In this document: in pieces, positions 1 to 8,670 of the stretch
Layout: every line of letters starts with the position of its first letter
Numbering within the stretch: position 1 is the first letter of the stretch
Assembly: GCF_014651875.1 (NCBI RefSeq)
Contig: NZ_BMXS01000008.1
Span: 75,255 to 139,254 of the forward strand
From: Litchfieldella qijiaojingensis
GTDB taxonomy: Bacteria > Pseudomonadota > Gammaproteobacteria > Pseudomonadales > Halomonadaceae
DNA length: 64,000 nt
Direction: 5' to 3'
Program-made: the position numbers and the translations under genes
The notes under the pieces: generated by a model
What the model saw: only the letters and a program-made list of their open reading frames with translations
Told to the model about the DNA's origin: nothing
Databases searched by the model: none

Positions 1-288
1 ATGGTGCTCGACGGCATCGCCGCGCTGATCATTCTGGTGCCGATCCTGCTGCCGGTCGCCCAGGGCAGCTACGGCATCGATCCCATCCACTTCGGTATCG
101 TCACCTGCATGACGCTGACCCTGGGCCTGCTCACGCCCCCGGTAGGCGCCGGGCTCTATGTCGCCTCGGCGATCAGCAACGTCAGCCTGCCACGCATCAC
201 GCTGTGGATCGCGCCGTTCATCCTGGCGGCCTGCCTGGTGATCCTGCTGATCATCTTCAATCCCTCGCTGGTCGCCGTCTTCCGCTAG
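1..288 (+). CDS. TRAP transporter large permease (DctM type), C-terminal part
   Basis: This is the last 95 codons of a DctM-family large membrane subunit of a tripartite ATP-independent periplasmic transporter. The protein is almost all hydrophobic, and the conserved GLLTPPVGAGLYV stretch (about residues 42-54 of the visible part) is typical of the last segments of DctM. Full-length family members have about 430 residues, so the start lies left of the window and the ATG at base 1 is probably internal. It ends 45 bases before the hydroxybenzoate hydroxylase gene on the same strand. Uptake of 3-hydroxybenzoate or gentisate is therefore the likely role, but that rests on context only. Confidence 0.85.
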   Translation: MVLDGIAALIILVPILLPVAQGSYGIDPIHFGIVTCMTLTLGLLTPPVGAGLYVASAISNVSLPRITLWIAPFILAACLVILLIIFNPSLVAVFR

Positions 289-333
289 GCGTCCCGCCAC
301 GCATCACTGCCAACGAATACGAAGAGGTGCAAC

Positions 334-1524
334 ATGAACCAAGACACCATCATCATCGCCGGCGGCGGCATCGGCGGCCTGGCCGCCGCCCTCGGCCTGG
401 CGCGCCAGGGCCTGCCTTCCCTGGTGCTTGAGAAGGCACCCGAACTCGGCGAGATCGGTGCTGGCATCCAGATCGGCCCCAACGCCTTCCATGCCTTCGA
501 CTACCTCGGTGTCGGCGACGAAGCCCGTGCCAAGGCGGTCTACATCGACAATCTGCTGCTCATGGACGCCATGGAAGACCGGCAGATCGCTGCCATCCCC
601 CTGGACGAGAAATTCCGCGAGCGTTTCAACAACCCCTACGCGGTGGTGCATCGTGCCGACCTGCACCGGGTGCTGCTCGATGCCTGTGAGGCCAACGATC
701 TGGTTGAATTGCGCACCAGCGCGGAAGTCGTCGACTACTCGCAGGACGATGACGGCGTAACGGTCACGCTCAAGGGTGACGAAGCCATCGGCGGGCGCTG
801 TCTGATCTGCGCCGAAGGGCTGTGGTCGAACATCCGCCAGAAGGTGGTCGGCGACGGCGCACCGCGTGTTTCCGGCCACACCACCTACCGCTCGGTGATT
901 CCCACCGAGCAGATGCCTGAGGAGTTGCGTTGGAACGCCGCCACCCTGTGGGCCGGCCCCAAGTGCCACATCGTCCACTACCCGCTCAAGGGCGGCGAGG
1001 TCTACAACCTGGTGGTGACCTACCACAACGACGCCCCTGAACCGGTGGCCGGCAAGCCGGTGACCAAGGAAGAGGTGAACCGGGGCTTCGCGCATATCGC
1101 CGAACGGCCGCGCCAGATCATCGAGCATGGCAAGAACTGGAAGATGTGGGTGCTGTGCGACCGCGATCCCGATGACCACTGGATCGACGGCCGCGTTGTG
1201 CTGCTCGGTGATGCGGCCCATCCGATGCTGCAATACATGGCTCAGGGCGCCTGCATGGCCATGGAAGATGCGGTCTGTCTCTCCTATCACCTGGGCAACA
1301 AGCAAGATCTCTTTGATGCCTTCGAGGCCTATCGCAACGACCGCTTCGCGCGCACCGCACGGGTCCAGACCTATTCACGCCTGATGGGCGAGTACATCTA
1401 CCACCCCGATGGCGGCAAGGCAGCCATGCGCAACGCCACCATGCGGGCCATGACACCCGACGACTTCTACGACCGTATTGAGTGGCTGTATGGCGGCAGC
1501 GGCCTGAGCAACGTCACCCAATAA
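334..1524 (+). CDS. 3-hydroxybenzoate 6-hydroxylase (FAD monooxygenase)
   Basis: Class A flavoprotein monooxygenase of 396 residues, the usual length for 3-hydroxybenzoate 6-hydroxylases. It has the N-terminal FAD-binding GGGIGG motif (residues 10-15) and the second FAD motif GDAAHP near residue 292, followed by QYMAQGACMAMEDA. It would use NADH and O2 to para-hydroxylate 3-hydroxybenzoate to gentisate (2,5-dihydroxybenzoate). The substrate is inferred from the next genes, which encode gentisate ring cleavage and the two downstream steps. Salicylate 5-hydroxylases in gentisate operons are usually multicomponent Rieske enzymes, so salicylate is less likely. Same strand as the preceding TRAP permease and following dioxygenase. 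Confidence 0.88.
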   Translation: MNQDTIIIAGGGIGGLAAALGLARQGLPSLVLEKAPELGEIGAGIQIGPNAFHAFDYLGVGDEARAKAVYIDNLLLMDAMEDRQIAAIPLDEKFRERFNNPYAVVHRADLHRVLLDACEANDLVELRTSAEVVDYSQDDDGVTVTLKGDEAIGGRCLICAEGLWSNIRQKVVGDGAPRVSGHTTYRSVIPTEQMPEELRWNAATLWAGPKCHIVHYPLKGGEVYNLVVTYHNDAPEPVAGKPVTKEEVNRGFAHIAERPRQIIEHGKNWKMWVLCDRDPDDHWIDGRVVLLGDAAHPMLQYMAQGACMAMEDAVCLSYHLGNKQDLFDAFEAYRNDRFARTARVQTYSRLMGEYIYHPDGGKAAMRNATMRAMTPDDFYDRIEWLYGGSGLSNVTQ

Positions 1525-1627
1525 GAGCCTCAAGGTCTGCGGCGCGTCGGTCAGGCGGGTGTTGTCTGGCCTAGCTCGCGAGACCTTGAACAGTGCCACA
1601 CCCAGCAGGTGCACAAGAGGACAATCC

Positions 1628-2677
1628 ATGTCACTGATCGAAAAGCCCCAGAGCTCGCCCGAGCGCGAGGCCTATTACCAGAAGATCGACAAGCAAAACT
1701 ACAGCGCGCTGTGGAACGTGCTCAGCGGCATCGTCACCCCGACCCCGAAGAGCGACTGCATTCCCCATCTGTGGGAGTTCGCCCCGGCTCGCGAGCTGCT
1801 GATGGAGGCCGGCGGCCTGATCACCGCCAAGGAGGCCGAGCGCCGGGTGCTGATCCTCCAGAACCCGGGCCTGCGCGGCCAGAGCCGTATCACCACCTCA
1901 CTGTACGCCGGCCTGCAACTGGTGCTGCCCGGTGAGGTGGCCCCGGCCCACCGCCACAGCCAGTCGGCACTGCGCTTCGTGATGGACGGCGGCGGCGCCT
2001 GTACCGCGGTCAACGGCGAGCGCACCCTCATGGAAGTCGGCGACTTCGTGATCACCCCACCCCAGGCCTGGCACGATCACGGCAATGACTCCGACACGCC
2101 GATGATCTGGATGGACGGCCTCGACATCCCCATGCTGTCGTTCTTCGACGCCTCCTTCGCCGAGGGCCTCGGCGAGGACATGCAGGAGATCACCAAGCCC
2201 ACCGGCGACTCCCTGGCCCGCTACGGCGCCAACATGCTGCCGGTGGACTTCGAGCGGAAGGGGCTGGCCTCGCCGATCTTCAACTACCCCTATGCCCGCA
2301 CCCGCGAGGCACTCGAGACCATGCGCCGCCGCGACGAGTGGGACCCGTGCCACGGGCTCAAGATGCGCTACGTCAACCCCGTGGACGGTGGCTGGGCGAT
2401 GCCAACCATCTCGCCCTTCGTGCAGCTCTTGCCCAAGGGTTTCAAGACCGCGCCCTATCGCTCCACCGACGCCACCGTGTTCAGCGTCATCGAAGGCAGC
2501 GGCACCACCACCATCGGCAACACCACCTTTCACTGGAAACCCAAGGACATCTTCGTGGTACCCAGCTGGTACCCGGTGGTCCACGAGCCCGGCGAGGACG
2601 CCGTGCTGTTCAGCTATTCCGACCGCGTCGCGCAGCAGAAGCTGGGCATCTGGCGCGAAGCCCGCGGCGATCATTAA
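1628..2677 (+). CDS. Gentisate 1,2-dioxygenase
   Basis: Bicupin ring-cleavage dioxygenase of 349 residues that opens gentisate between C1 and C2 to give maleylpyruvate, using Fe(II). The first cupin is clear: a HRHSQSALRFVMDG stretch starts near residue 108 and a WHDHGN stretch lies near residue 147, supplying the metal-ligand histidines. A second cupin-like domain occupies the C-terminal third. The start at MSLIEKPQ is preferred over an upstream in-frame codon because the family begins about here. Second enzyme of the pathway encoded by this operon. Confidence 0.92.
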   Translation: MSLIEKPQSSPEREAYYQKIDKQNYSALWNVLSGIVTPTPKSDCIPHLWEFAPARELLMEAGGLITAKEAERRVLILQNPGLRGQSRITTSLYAGLQLVLPGEVAPAHRHSQSALRFVMDGGGACTAVNGERTLMEVGDFVITPPQAWHDHGNDSDTPMIWMDGLDIPMLSFFDASFAEGLGEDMQEITKPTGDSLARYGANMLPVDFERKGLASPIFNYPYARTREALETMRRRDEWDPCHGLKMRYVNPVDGGWAMPTISPFVQLLPKGFKTAPYRSTDATVFSVIEGSGTTTIGNTTFHWKPKDIFVVPSWYPVVHEPGEDAVLFSYSDRVAQQKLGIWREARGDH

Positions 2678-2750
2678 GAACGCCTTTAACACTACTAGAG
2701 CATCACCCGGGGGCAGGTCGAAGCGAATGTAGCGCCCAAGGAAGGGTTCA

Positions 2751-2778
2751 CAGCGCCTTCGCGAAGGCCTGCTCCCGA
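2751..2778. repeat. REP-like hairpin inside the gentisate operon
   Basis: A near-perfect palindrome, GCCTTCGCGAAGGC at 2755-2768, lies within a unit ending in CTGCTCCC. It sits in the 131-base gap between the dioxygenase and fumarylpyruvate hydrolase genes. It resembles the short extragenic palindromes common in pseudomonads and halomonads, and could stabilise or attenuate the transcript between the two genes. It is not followed by a T-run, so it is not a convincing intrinsic terminator. Confidence 0.5.
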
Positions 2779-2808
2779 GAAAGTGACTGATAATCAGGAG
2801 TTATCACC

Positions 2809-3516
2809 ATGACCGACTACGTTTTCGATCCGCAACCCATCACCAGCGTCGCCATCGAGGGCGACGACAAACGCTTCCCGGTTCGCCGCATCTTCTGCGT
2901 GGGCCGTAACTACGAAGCCCACGCCCGCGAGATGGGCCGCGACCCGAGCCGCGAATTCCCGTTCTTCTTCACCAAGCCGGCCGACGCCATCGTACCCGAT
3001 GGCAGCGATGTGCCCTATCCCCCGGAAACCCAGAATTTCCATTATGAAATGGAACTGGTCGTCGCCATCGGCAAGGCAGGCTTCCAGATCCCGGTCGAGC
3101 AAGCCAACGATTACATCTACGGCTACGCTGCCGGTAACGACCTGACTCGCCGCGACCTGCAACTAGAGGCCCGCGAGAAGGGGCGTCCTTGGGACTGGGG
3201 CAAAGCGTTCGATGAGTCCGCGGTGATCTCTCCGCTGCGCAAGGCCAGCGAGATCGGCCATCCGAGCAAGGGGCGCATCTGGCTCGCCGTCAACGACGAG
3301 ATCAAGCAGGACCAGGACATCGCCGACCTGATCTGGGACGTGCAGGAGATCGTCTCGATCCTCTCGCATACCATGCGCATTCGTCCGGGCGACCTGATCT
3401 ACACCGGCACCCCGGCCGGCGTCGGCCCACTGCAGATCGGCGACCAGGTCACTGGCGGCATCGACGGCGTCGGCAGCCATTCAATCCGTATCGTGGCGCC
3501 GCGGGAGGGCCTATGA
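2809..3516 (+). CDS. Fumarylpyruvate hydrolase (FAH family)
   Basis: Fumarylacetoacetate-hydrolase-fold protein of 235 residues. It opens with the family signature FCVGRNYEAHAREMG (about residues 28-42) and carries the metal-binding FHYEMELVVAIG (about residues 79-90), where the two acidic residues bind Mg or Mn. GRDP and the C-terminal YTGTPAGVGP are also typical. Expected reaction: fumarylpyruvate plus water gives fumarate and pyruvate. The start has a good ribosome site (GGAG, 8 bases upstream). Its stop overlaps the start of the isomerase gene by 4 bases (ATGA), so the two are translationally coupled. Confidence 0.92.
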   Translation: MTDYVFDPQPITSVAIEGDDKRFPVRRIFCVGRNYEAHAREMGRDPSREFPFFFTKPADAIVPDGSDVPYPPETQNFHYEMELVVAIGKAGFQIPVEQANDYIYGYAAGNDLTRRDLQLEAREKGRPWDWGKAFDESAVISPLRKASEIGHPSKGRIWLAVNDEIKQDQDIADLIWDVQEIVSILSHTMRIRPGDLIYTGTPAGVGPLQIGDQVTGGIDGVGSHSIRIVAPREGL

Positions 3517-4160
3517 ACCTGGTCCTGCACAACTTCTTTCGCAGCTCCGCCTCGGTCAGGGTCCGTGCGGCCCTGAACCTCAAGGGGCTAGCCTACGAGC
3601 ACGTCTCCTACGTGCTGCGGAAGAAGGAACATCGCGCCGAGGCCTTCCTCGAACTCAACCCGCAGGGCCTGGTACCGGCCCTGCAGCTCGAGGACGGCAC
3701 CATACTCAACCAGTCGCTGGCGATCATCGACTACCTCGACGGGCAGCACCCCGAACCGGCGCTGCTGCCCGAATCGGCCCTAGACCGCGCCTGGGTGCGT
3801 GGCCTGGCCCACGCCGTGTCCTGCGACATCCACCCGCTCAACAACCTGCGCGTACTGCAGTACCTCGACCAACAGCTCGGCGTCAGCGAAGAGGGCGTCG
3901 CCGAGTGGTTCCGCCACTGGGTCGACGAAGGCTTCGCATCGCTGGAGAAACAGCTGGCCTCGGATGCCCGGCGTGGCCGGTTCTGCTATGGTGACACACC
4001 CGGCCTGGCCGATATCTGCCTGTTCGCCCAAGTAGCCAATAACCGGCGCTTCGACGTGGACATGTCGCCCTATCCCACTCTACAGGCGATCCATGACCAC
4101 TGCCTCGAACTGCCGGCCATCGTCGATGCGCTGCCCGAGCATCACCCCCATGCGAACTGA
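3513..4160 (+). CDS. Maleylpyruvate isomerase (zeta-class GST)
   Basis: Glutathione S-transferase family protein of 215 residues. It has the zeta-class N-terminal catalytic patch SSASVRVRAALNLKG (about residues 10-24) and the NPQGLVPAL glutathione-site loop (residues 49-57). It isomerises maleylpyruvate to fumarylpyruvate, probably with glutathione as cofactor, so it acts between the dioxygenase and the hydrolase even though it is encoded last. Maleylacetoacetate isomerases look similar; the operon context decides for maleylpyruvate. Confidence 0.9.
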   Translation: MNLVLHNFFRSSASVRVRAALNLKGLAYEHVSYVLRKKEHRAEAFLELNPQGLVPALQLEDGTILNQSLAIIDYLDGQHPEPALLPESALDRAWVRGLAHAVSCDIHPLNNLRVLQYLDQQLGVSEEGVAEWFRHWVDEGFASLEKQLASDARRGRFCYGDTPGLADICLFAQVANNRRFDVDMSPYPTLQAIHDHCLELPAIVDALPEHHPHAN

Positions 4161-4194
4161 CAGGCCGTCGATACTGCCAACATCGGTCAGGGAA

Positions 4195-4219
4195 GCCGTC
4201 GCCAAGGCTTGGCGGCGGC
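4195..4219. terminator. Hairpin at the end of the gentisate operon
   Basis: Twelve-base arms GCCGTCGCCAAG (4195-4206) and CTTGGCGGCGGC (4208-4219) form a strong stem 34 bases after the isomerase stop and before the MarR gene. No U-tract follows, so it may be a processing or partial-termination element rather than a full intrinsic terminator. Confidence 0.45.
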
Positions 4220-4253
4220 TCGTTAACCAATACGACCCAGGATATACGACACC

Positions 4254-4730
4254 ATGACCGGCTCGCCCCTGACCCAGGCCAACTCGCTACCCGGCAATCT
4301 GCTGCGACGCTGCCATCAGATCAGCGTGGCGATCTTTCTCAAGAAGTGCGAAGCCTACAATCTGACCCAACTCCAATACGTGATCCTGTCGGCGCTGGAG
4401 GAGAAAGGCGCGCTCGACCAGATCACCCTGGGCGGCTTCACCGCACTGGACCGCAACACCGTGGCGGTGGTAGTCAAGAAGCTCGAGGAGCGTGGCCTGG
4501 TCACTCGTCACCGCAACCCCGAAGACCGGCGCTCAATGCTGGTGACCCTCACCGAGGAAGGCAAACGACTGCGCAATGCCGCCGAGTCGGCGGTCGCCGA
4601 CACCCAAGAAGACATCCTCGCACCGCTGGAAGAAAGCGAGCGCCAGGTGCTAAGCCGGCTGCTCGCCAAGATCGCCGACGAAAACAACAACCTGAGCCGG
4701 GTTCCGATTCGCCAGCAAGCCAAGGCCTGA
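4254..4730 (+). CDS. MarR-family transcriptional regulator
   Basis: Protein of 158 residues with a MarR winged-helix domain. The region around residues 50-100 carries the recognition helix and the wing, including LDRNTVAVVVKKLEERGLV and the conserved RHRNPEDRRSMLVTLTEEG. It follows the gentisate genes on the same strand. Aromatic-acid pathways are commonly controlled by MarR repressors that release DNA when they bind the substrate or an intermediate, so local control of this cluster is the likely role. The ligand cannot be read from sequence. Confidence 0.88.
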   Translation: MTGSPLTQANSLPGNLLRRCHQISVAIFLKKCEAYNLTQLQYVILSALEEKGALDQITLGGFTALDRNTVAVVVKKLEERGLVTRHRNPEDRRSMLVTLTEEGKRLRNAAESAVADTQEDILAPLEESERQVLSRLLAKIADENNNLSRVPIRQQAKA

Positions 4731-4838
4731 CACGCTTCGACAGCGCCTGTGATCTGCCCGACACCTTCGATCGCTGGCACACTGTCTATATGCGCTAGGC
4801 CCGGTCTTGGCTGGATATCTCTCCGATTGGCACCCGTT

Positions 4839-6005
4839 CTACCCCTCGCTGTAGACGCAGCGGCCCGCCACGAATGTCCTCCGGGGCTGAAGTTCGCTGT
4901 CGAGCAGGGTCACGTCGGCATCAAAGCCCACGGCCAGCCGCCCCTTGTGGGCCTGCAGCCCGAGCACTCGGGCGACGTTGCCGGCGATCAGGTCCAGGGC
5001 ATGCTCGAGTGGCAGAATTTCCTCGCGCACCAGGCGCTGCCAGTCGGCGATCAGGGTGGTGTTGCGTGCCACGCGCATGCCCACGTAGCCGCCCTGGGCG
5101 TCGAACTCGGGCAGGCTGCCGTTGCAGTCGGAGCTGATGGTGATGCGCTCCCGCGGTACGCCGCGCTCGAGCAACACGGCCACCGCGTCGAAGGCGGAGA
5201 GCCCCTCCTCGCCGGGATCCTCGAAGGCAGTCAGGTCGATGCTGGCGCCGAAGGTGCGCGCGTAGTCCGCCGCCTCGTCGAGTAACTCGCGATGGCGATT
5301 GACGTGGGTGGGGATCACCTGGTCGGCGGGAATCTCAGTCTCGGACAGCAGCCGGCGCAGCGGTTCCAGGCCGCGGTCGCCGTCGCCGACATGGAAGTGA
5401 CAGATGCCGCGCTTGCCGGCCAGCATGGCGCCGGCGCGCACCTCGCTGACCAACCGCTCGATCTCGTCCTGACGCGGCTGGCTGGAGCGGTGATCCGAGA
5501 TCGCCAGCTCGCCCAGGCCGATGACCTCGGGAATCCAAGCCAGGTCGCGCTGGACGTCGCCGGTGAGGGTCGGCGGCGGCACGCGGTAGGCGCCGGTGTA
5601 CATGTAGGCCGCAATGCCTTCGGCACGCAGGCCGCGCACCTTGGCCAGCAGGTCCGCCGGCGAGCGGCTGATGCTGTCGGTGCCGAGCACACCCACCACG
5701 GTGCCGATGCCCATGGCGGCGATCTCGGCGGCGGTGATCTCCGGGCAGCGCGTGACGCAGCCCCCCTCGCCGCCACCGCCGGTGACGTGGACATGCTGAT
5801 CGATGAAGGCGGGTACAGCGGTGAGATCGCGAGCCTCCACCAGACGCACGGGCCAACCTTCCGGCACGGCGAGGTCGCGTCCCAGCGCCGCGATGCGTCC
5901 GTCCGCGATCAGCATGTCGACTTCCTCGCGCGGCTCCGGCGCGTAAAGACGGCCGACCCGCAACAGGGTCACCAGCCGGGCATCTTGATCATTGCAGGCC
6001 ATCAT
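4839..6005 (-). CDS. iadA: Isoaspartyl dipeptidase
   Basis: Amidohydrolase-superfamily zinc peptidase of 388 residues, matching the usual length of IadA (about 390). It shows the metal-site motif DQHVHVTGGGGEGG (about residues 69-82), a HFHVGD segment near 203-208, and SSDCNGSLPEFD near 291. It cleaves beta-aspartyl dipeptides. Here it lies 43 bases after cphA on the same strand. The likely substrate is therefore beta-Asp-Arg released by the cyanophycinase encoded two genes upstream, giving free aspartate and arginine. Repair of isoaspartyl peptides from protein turnover is the general alternative. Confidence 0.92.
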   Translation of the reverse strand: MMACNDQDARLVTLLRVGRLYAPEPREEVDMLIADGRIAALGRDLAVPEGWPVRLVEARDLTAVPAFIDQHVHVTGGGGEGGCVTRCPEITAAEIAAMGIGTVVGVLGTDSISRSPADLLAKVRGLRAEGIAAYMYTGAYRVPPPTLTGDVQRDLAWIPEVIGLGELAISDHRSSQPRQDEIERLVSEVRAGAMLAGKRGICHFHVGDGDRGLEPLRRLLSETEIPADQVIPTHVNRHRELLDEAADYARTFGASIDLTAFEDPGEEGLSAFDAVAVLLERGVPRERITISSDCNGSLPEFDAQGGYVGMRVARNTTLIADWQRLVREEILPLEHALDLIAGNVARVLGLQAHKGRLAVGFDADVTLLDSELQPRRTFVAGRCVYSEG

Positions 6006-6048
6006 GGACGGTCACCAGTTGAGCCAGAGGCGTGGATCCGAGTGGCGC

Positions 6049-8670
6049 TCAGCTCCCGTCAACCGGCGTGGCGGACGGGAAGCGGCGCCCCCTGAGGCGT
6101 TCGATGGCGCTGTCGATGTCATCGATCAGCAATACCAGCAAGTCGCCCTCCTGGGCTTCATCGAAGGCCCTTTCGATAGCCATGTGCTCGTCGAGGACGA
6201 TCTCGAGTTCGCAGGCATCTTCCGCCGCCGCCGCGCCACCGCGCAGTAACCCGGCGGCCTCGCCGGCGGCACGTCCGCGCAGATGGGTTTCACAGATGAA
6301 CATGACATCGTGCATCCTGGCGAGTTGCGCGCCCAGGGCCATGAGGTCCTCGTCGCGACGATTGCCGGGGGCACTCGCCACGCTGATGCGGCGACGCGCC
6401 GGGAGGCTGCTGACGAGCTCGTCGAGCGCCTCGAGCGCCGGCACATTGTGGCCGTAGTCAATGAGCACCTGGACACCGTCGGCCGCCACGAGATTGGTGC
6501 GCCCGGGATTCTGGCCAGGCGTGGGATGAAAGGTCTGCAGCCCCGTCTGGATATCGGCGATGCTGAGCCCCAGCGCGTAGCCGGCGGCGCTGGCGGCCAG
6601 GGCATTGGCGACGTTGAAGCGGGCATGCCCCTCGAAGGTGATGGGCACATCGACGACGGGAATGATCTCGGCCTCGACGCGGCCCTGGCGCATCACGATG
6701 CGCTCCTTGTGGATGGTGAAGGCCACGCCGTGTTCACGAACATGTTGACGGATGGCGCGCGAGTCGGGGTCCAGGGTGAAGAAGATGATGTTGCCGCGCG
6801 CCCATTCCTGGCCCTCCAGCACGTGGGGGTCGTCGGCATTGAGCACGGCGGTCCCCCCTTCGCGCACGGCGTCGATGACCACCGTCTTGCAGCGCGCCAG
6901 ATCGTCGAGCGTATAGAGGTCGTATTCGCCCAGGTGATCGCTGGCGATATTGAGCAGCACGCCCACGTCGCACTCGTCGAAGCCCAGGCCACGACGCATG
7001 ATGCCCCCCCGGGCCACCTCGAGCACGGCATGCTCGACGGTGGGCTCGCGAAGCACGATGGCGGCCGCCTGCGGGCCGCTGTAGTCGCCGCGCATGATCA
7101 CGTGGTTGTCGATCTCGATGGTGCCGGTACAGGCCATGCCGACCTTCCGCCCGGCGTGGCGCAGCAGGTGCGAGAGCAGTCGCACCGTCGTCGTCTTGCC
7201 GTTGGTGCCGGTAACCGCGGTGATGGGAATGCGGCCATCGCTACCCTCGGGGAACAGCATGTCGATGACGTGGTGGCCGACATCACGCCCCTGCCCGTGG
7301 GTCGGGGACAGATGCATGCGAAACCCCGGCCCGGCATTGACCTCGACCACCGCCGCAGCCTGTTCTTCCAGCGGTCGGGTCAGGGTCTCGGCGAGGAGGT
7401 CGATGCCGATGATGTCGAGCCCGATCAGCCGCGCGATCCGTTCCGCTGCATAATGCACCTCCGGGTGGACGTCGTCGGTCACATCCGTGGCCGTGCCCCC
7501 GGAGCTCAGGTTCGCCGTGGACTTCAGGTACACGATCTCGTCCTTGGCGATCACGCTCTGCAGGGTCAGGTTCTGCTGGTCGATCAGCCGCTGCGACTGC
7601 TCATCCAGGTGAATCCGGGTGAGCAGGTTCTCGTGGCCGACGCCGCGACGGGGGTCCTGGTTTGCCTGGTCCACCAGTTCCTGCAACGTGGATTCTCCGT
7701 CACCGACCACATGGGCCGGGCGCCGCCGGGCCGCGGCCACGAGCTTGCCGTCGATCACCAGCAGGCGATGGTCCTCGCCCTGGATGTGCTGCTCGACGAT
7801 GACCGACGAATGCTGCCGGGAGGCGGTCTCGTAGGCGTCGCGCAGAGCCTGCTCATCATGGAGGTTGGTGCTCACACCGCGGCCATGGTTGCCGCTCAGC
7901 GGCTTCGCCACCACCGGATAACCGATGCTGCGCGCGGCCTCGAGCGCCTCATCGAGCGATCCACAAATCTGTCCGATCGGTATCGGGATGCCGGCATCGC
8001 CGAGAATCTGCTTGGTCCAGTCCTTGTCGTCGGCGATGCCGTGGCCAAGCAGGCTGGTGCGCCACGTCACCGTCGCCTGGATACGCTGCTGGAGGTGGCC
8101 GTGCCCCAGTTGCACGTAGCTGCTCTCCTCACTCAGGCGGGCGAAGGGGATGCCGCGGCGCTTGGCCGCGTCGACGATCGACGCGGTGGAGGGGCCCAGC
8201 ATGTGGGCGTCGCGCACCTCCTTGAGGCGGGCGATGATCGCCGGCATGTCGATCTCATCCCCGTTGAACAGCCGGGTGACGAAATCGACGGCTTCAACGC
8301 CGGCCGCCAGGCCACAGGCCTCGTCTCGATAGCGGTAGACCACGTTGTAGACACCGGTCTCGTAGGTGTCGATGGTCTTGCCGTAGCCGACCGAGAAGCC
8401 GATCAGGTTCTGCAACTCGATCGCGACATGTTCCACGACGTGGCCGGCCCAGGTGCCACGCGCCAGCCGCTCCAGAAAGCCGCCGGGGCGGCCGACCGAG
8501 CAGCGATGCTCCTGCAGGGTCGGGATGAGCCCGGTGATACGCTCGACGATGCCGTTGACGGTATCGCTTGGCCGCTCCTCGAGCTCGCCGATGTCCAGGC
8601 GCATGAAGAAGGTCGGGTAGCGGCTATAGTAGTTCGGGCCTCGCAGGGCCCGGTGTTCGAGAATGTTCAT
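6049..8670 (-). CDS. cphA: Cyanophycin synthetase
   Basis: ATP-dependent enzyme of 873 residues that polymerises aspartate and arginine into cyanophycin (multi-L-arginyl-poly-L-aspartate). Its layout is that of CphA1: an N-terminal domain starting MNILEHRALRGPNYYS, a central ATP-grasp domain (about residues 210-470) for arginine addition, and a C-terminal Mur-ligase-like domain with P-loop GTNGKTTTVRLL near residue 490 for aspartate addition. The length fits CphA1 rather than the shorter CphA2. The start has a strong ribosome site (GGAGG, 7 bases upstream) and overlaps the cphB stop by 4 bases. Confidence 0.95.
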   Translation of the reverse strand: MNILEHRALRGPNYYSRYPTFFMRLDIGELEERPSDTVNGIVERITGLIPTLQEHRCSVGRPGGFLERLARGTWAGHVVEHVAIELQNLIGFSVGYGKTIDTYETGVYNVVYRYRDEACGLAAGVEAVDFVTRLFNGDEIDMPAIIARLKEVRDAHMLGPSTASIVDAAKRRGIPFARLSEESSYVQLGHGHLQQRIQATVTWRTSLLGHGIADDKDWTKQILGDAGIPIPIGQICGSLDEALEAARSIGYPVVAKPLSGNHGRGVSTNLHDEQALRDAYETASRQHSSVIVEQHIQGEDHRLLVIDGKLVAAARRRPAHVVGDGESTLQELVDQANQDPRRGVGHENLLTRIHLDEQSQRLIDQQNLTLQSVIAKDEIVYLKSTANLSSGGTATDVTDDVHPEVHYAAERIARLIGLDIIGIDLLAETLTRPLEEQAAAVVEVNAGPGFRMHLSPTHGQGRDVGHHVIDMLFPEGSDGRIPITAVTGTNGKTTTVRLLSHLLRHAGRKVGMACTGTIEIDNHVIMRGDYSGPQAAAIVLREPTVEHAVLEVARGGIMRRGLGFDECDVGVLLNIASDHLGEYDLYTLDDLARCKTVVIDAVREGGTAVLNADDPHVLEGQEWARGNIIFFTLDPDSRAIRQHVREHGVAFTIHKERIVMRQGRVEAEIIPVVDVPITFEGHARFNVANALAASAAGYALGLSIADIQTGLQTFHPTPGQNPGRTNLVAADGVQVLIDYGHNVPALEALDELVSSLPARRRISVASAPGNRRDEDLMALGAQLARMHDVMFICETHLRGRAAGEAAGLLRGGAAAAEDACELEIVLDEHMAIERAFDEAQEGDLLVLLIDDIDSAIERLRGRRFPSATPVDGS

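Noticed and set aside
304-1305. A 333-codon open frame on the minus strand
   Set aside because: Antisense shadow of the 3-hydroxybenzoate hydroxylase gene; low-complexity product without recognisable motifs.
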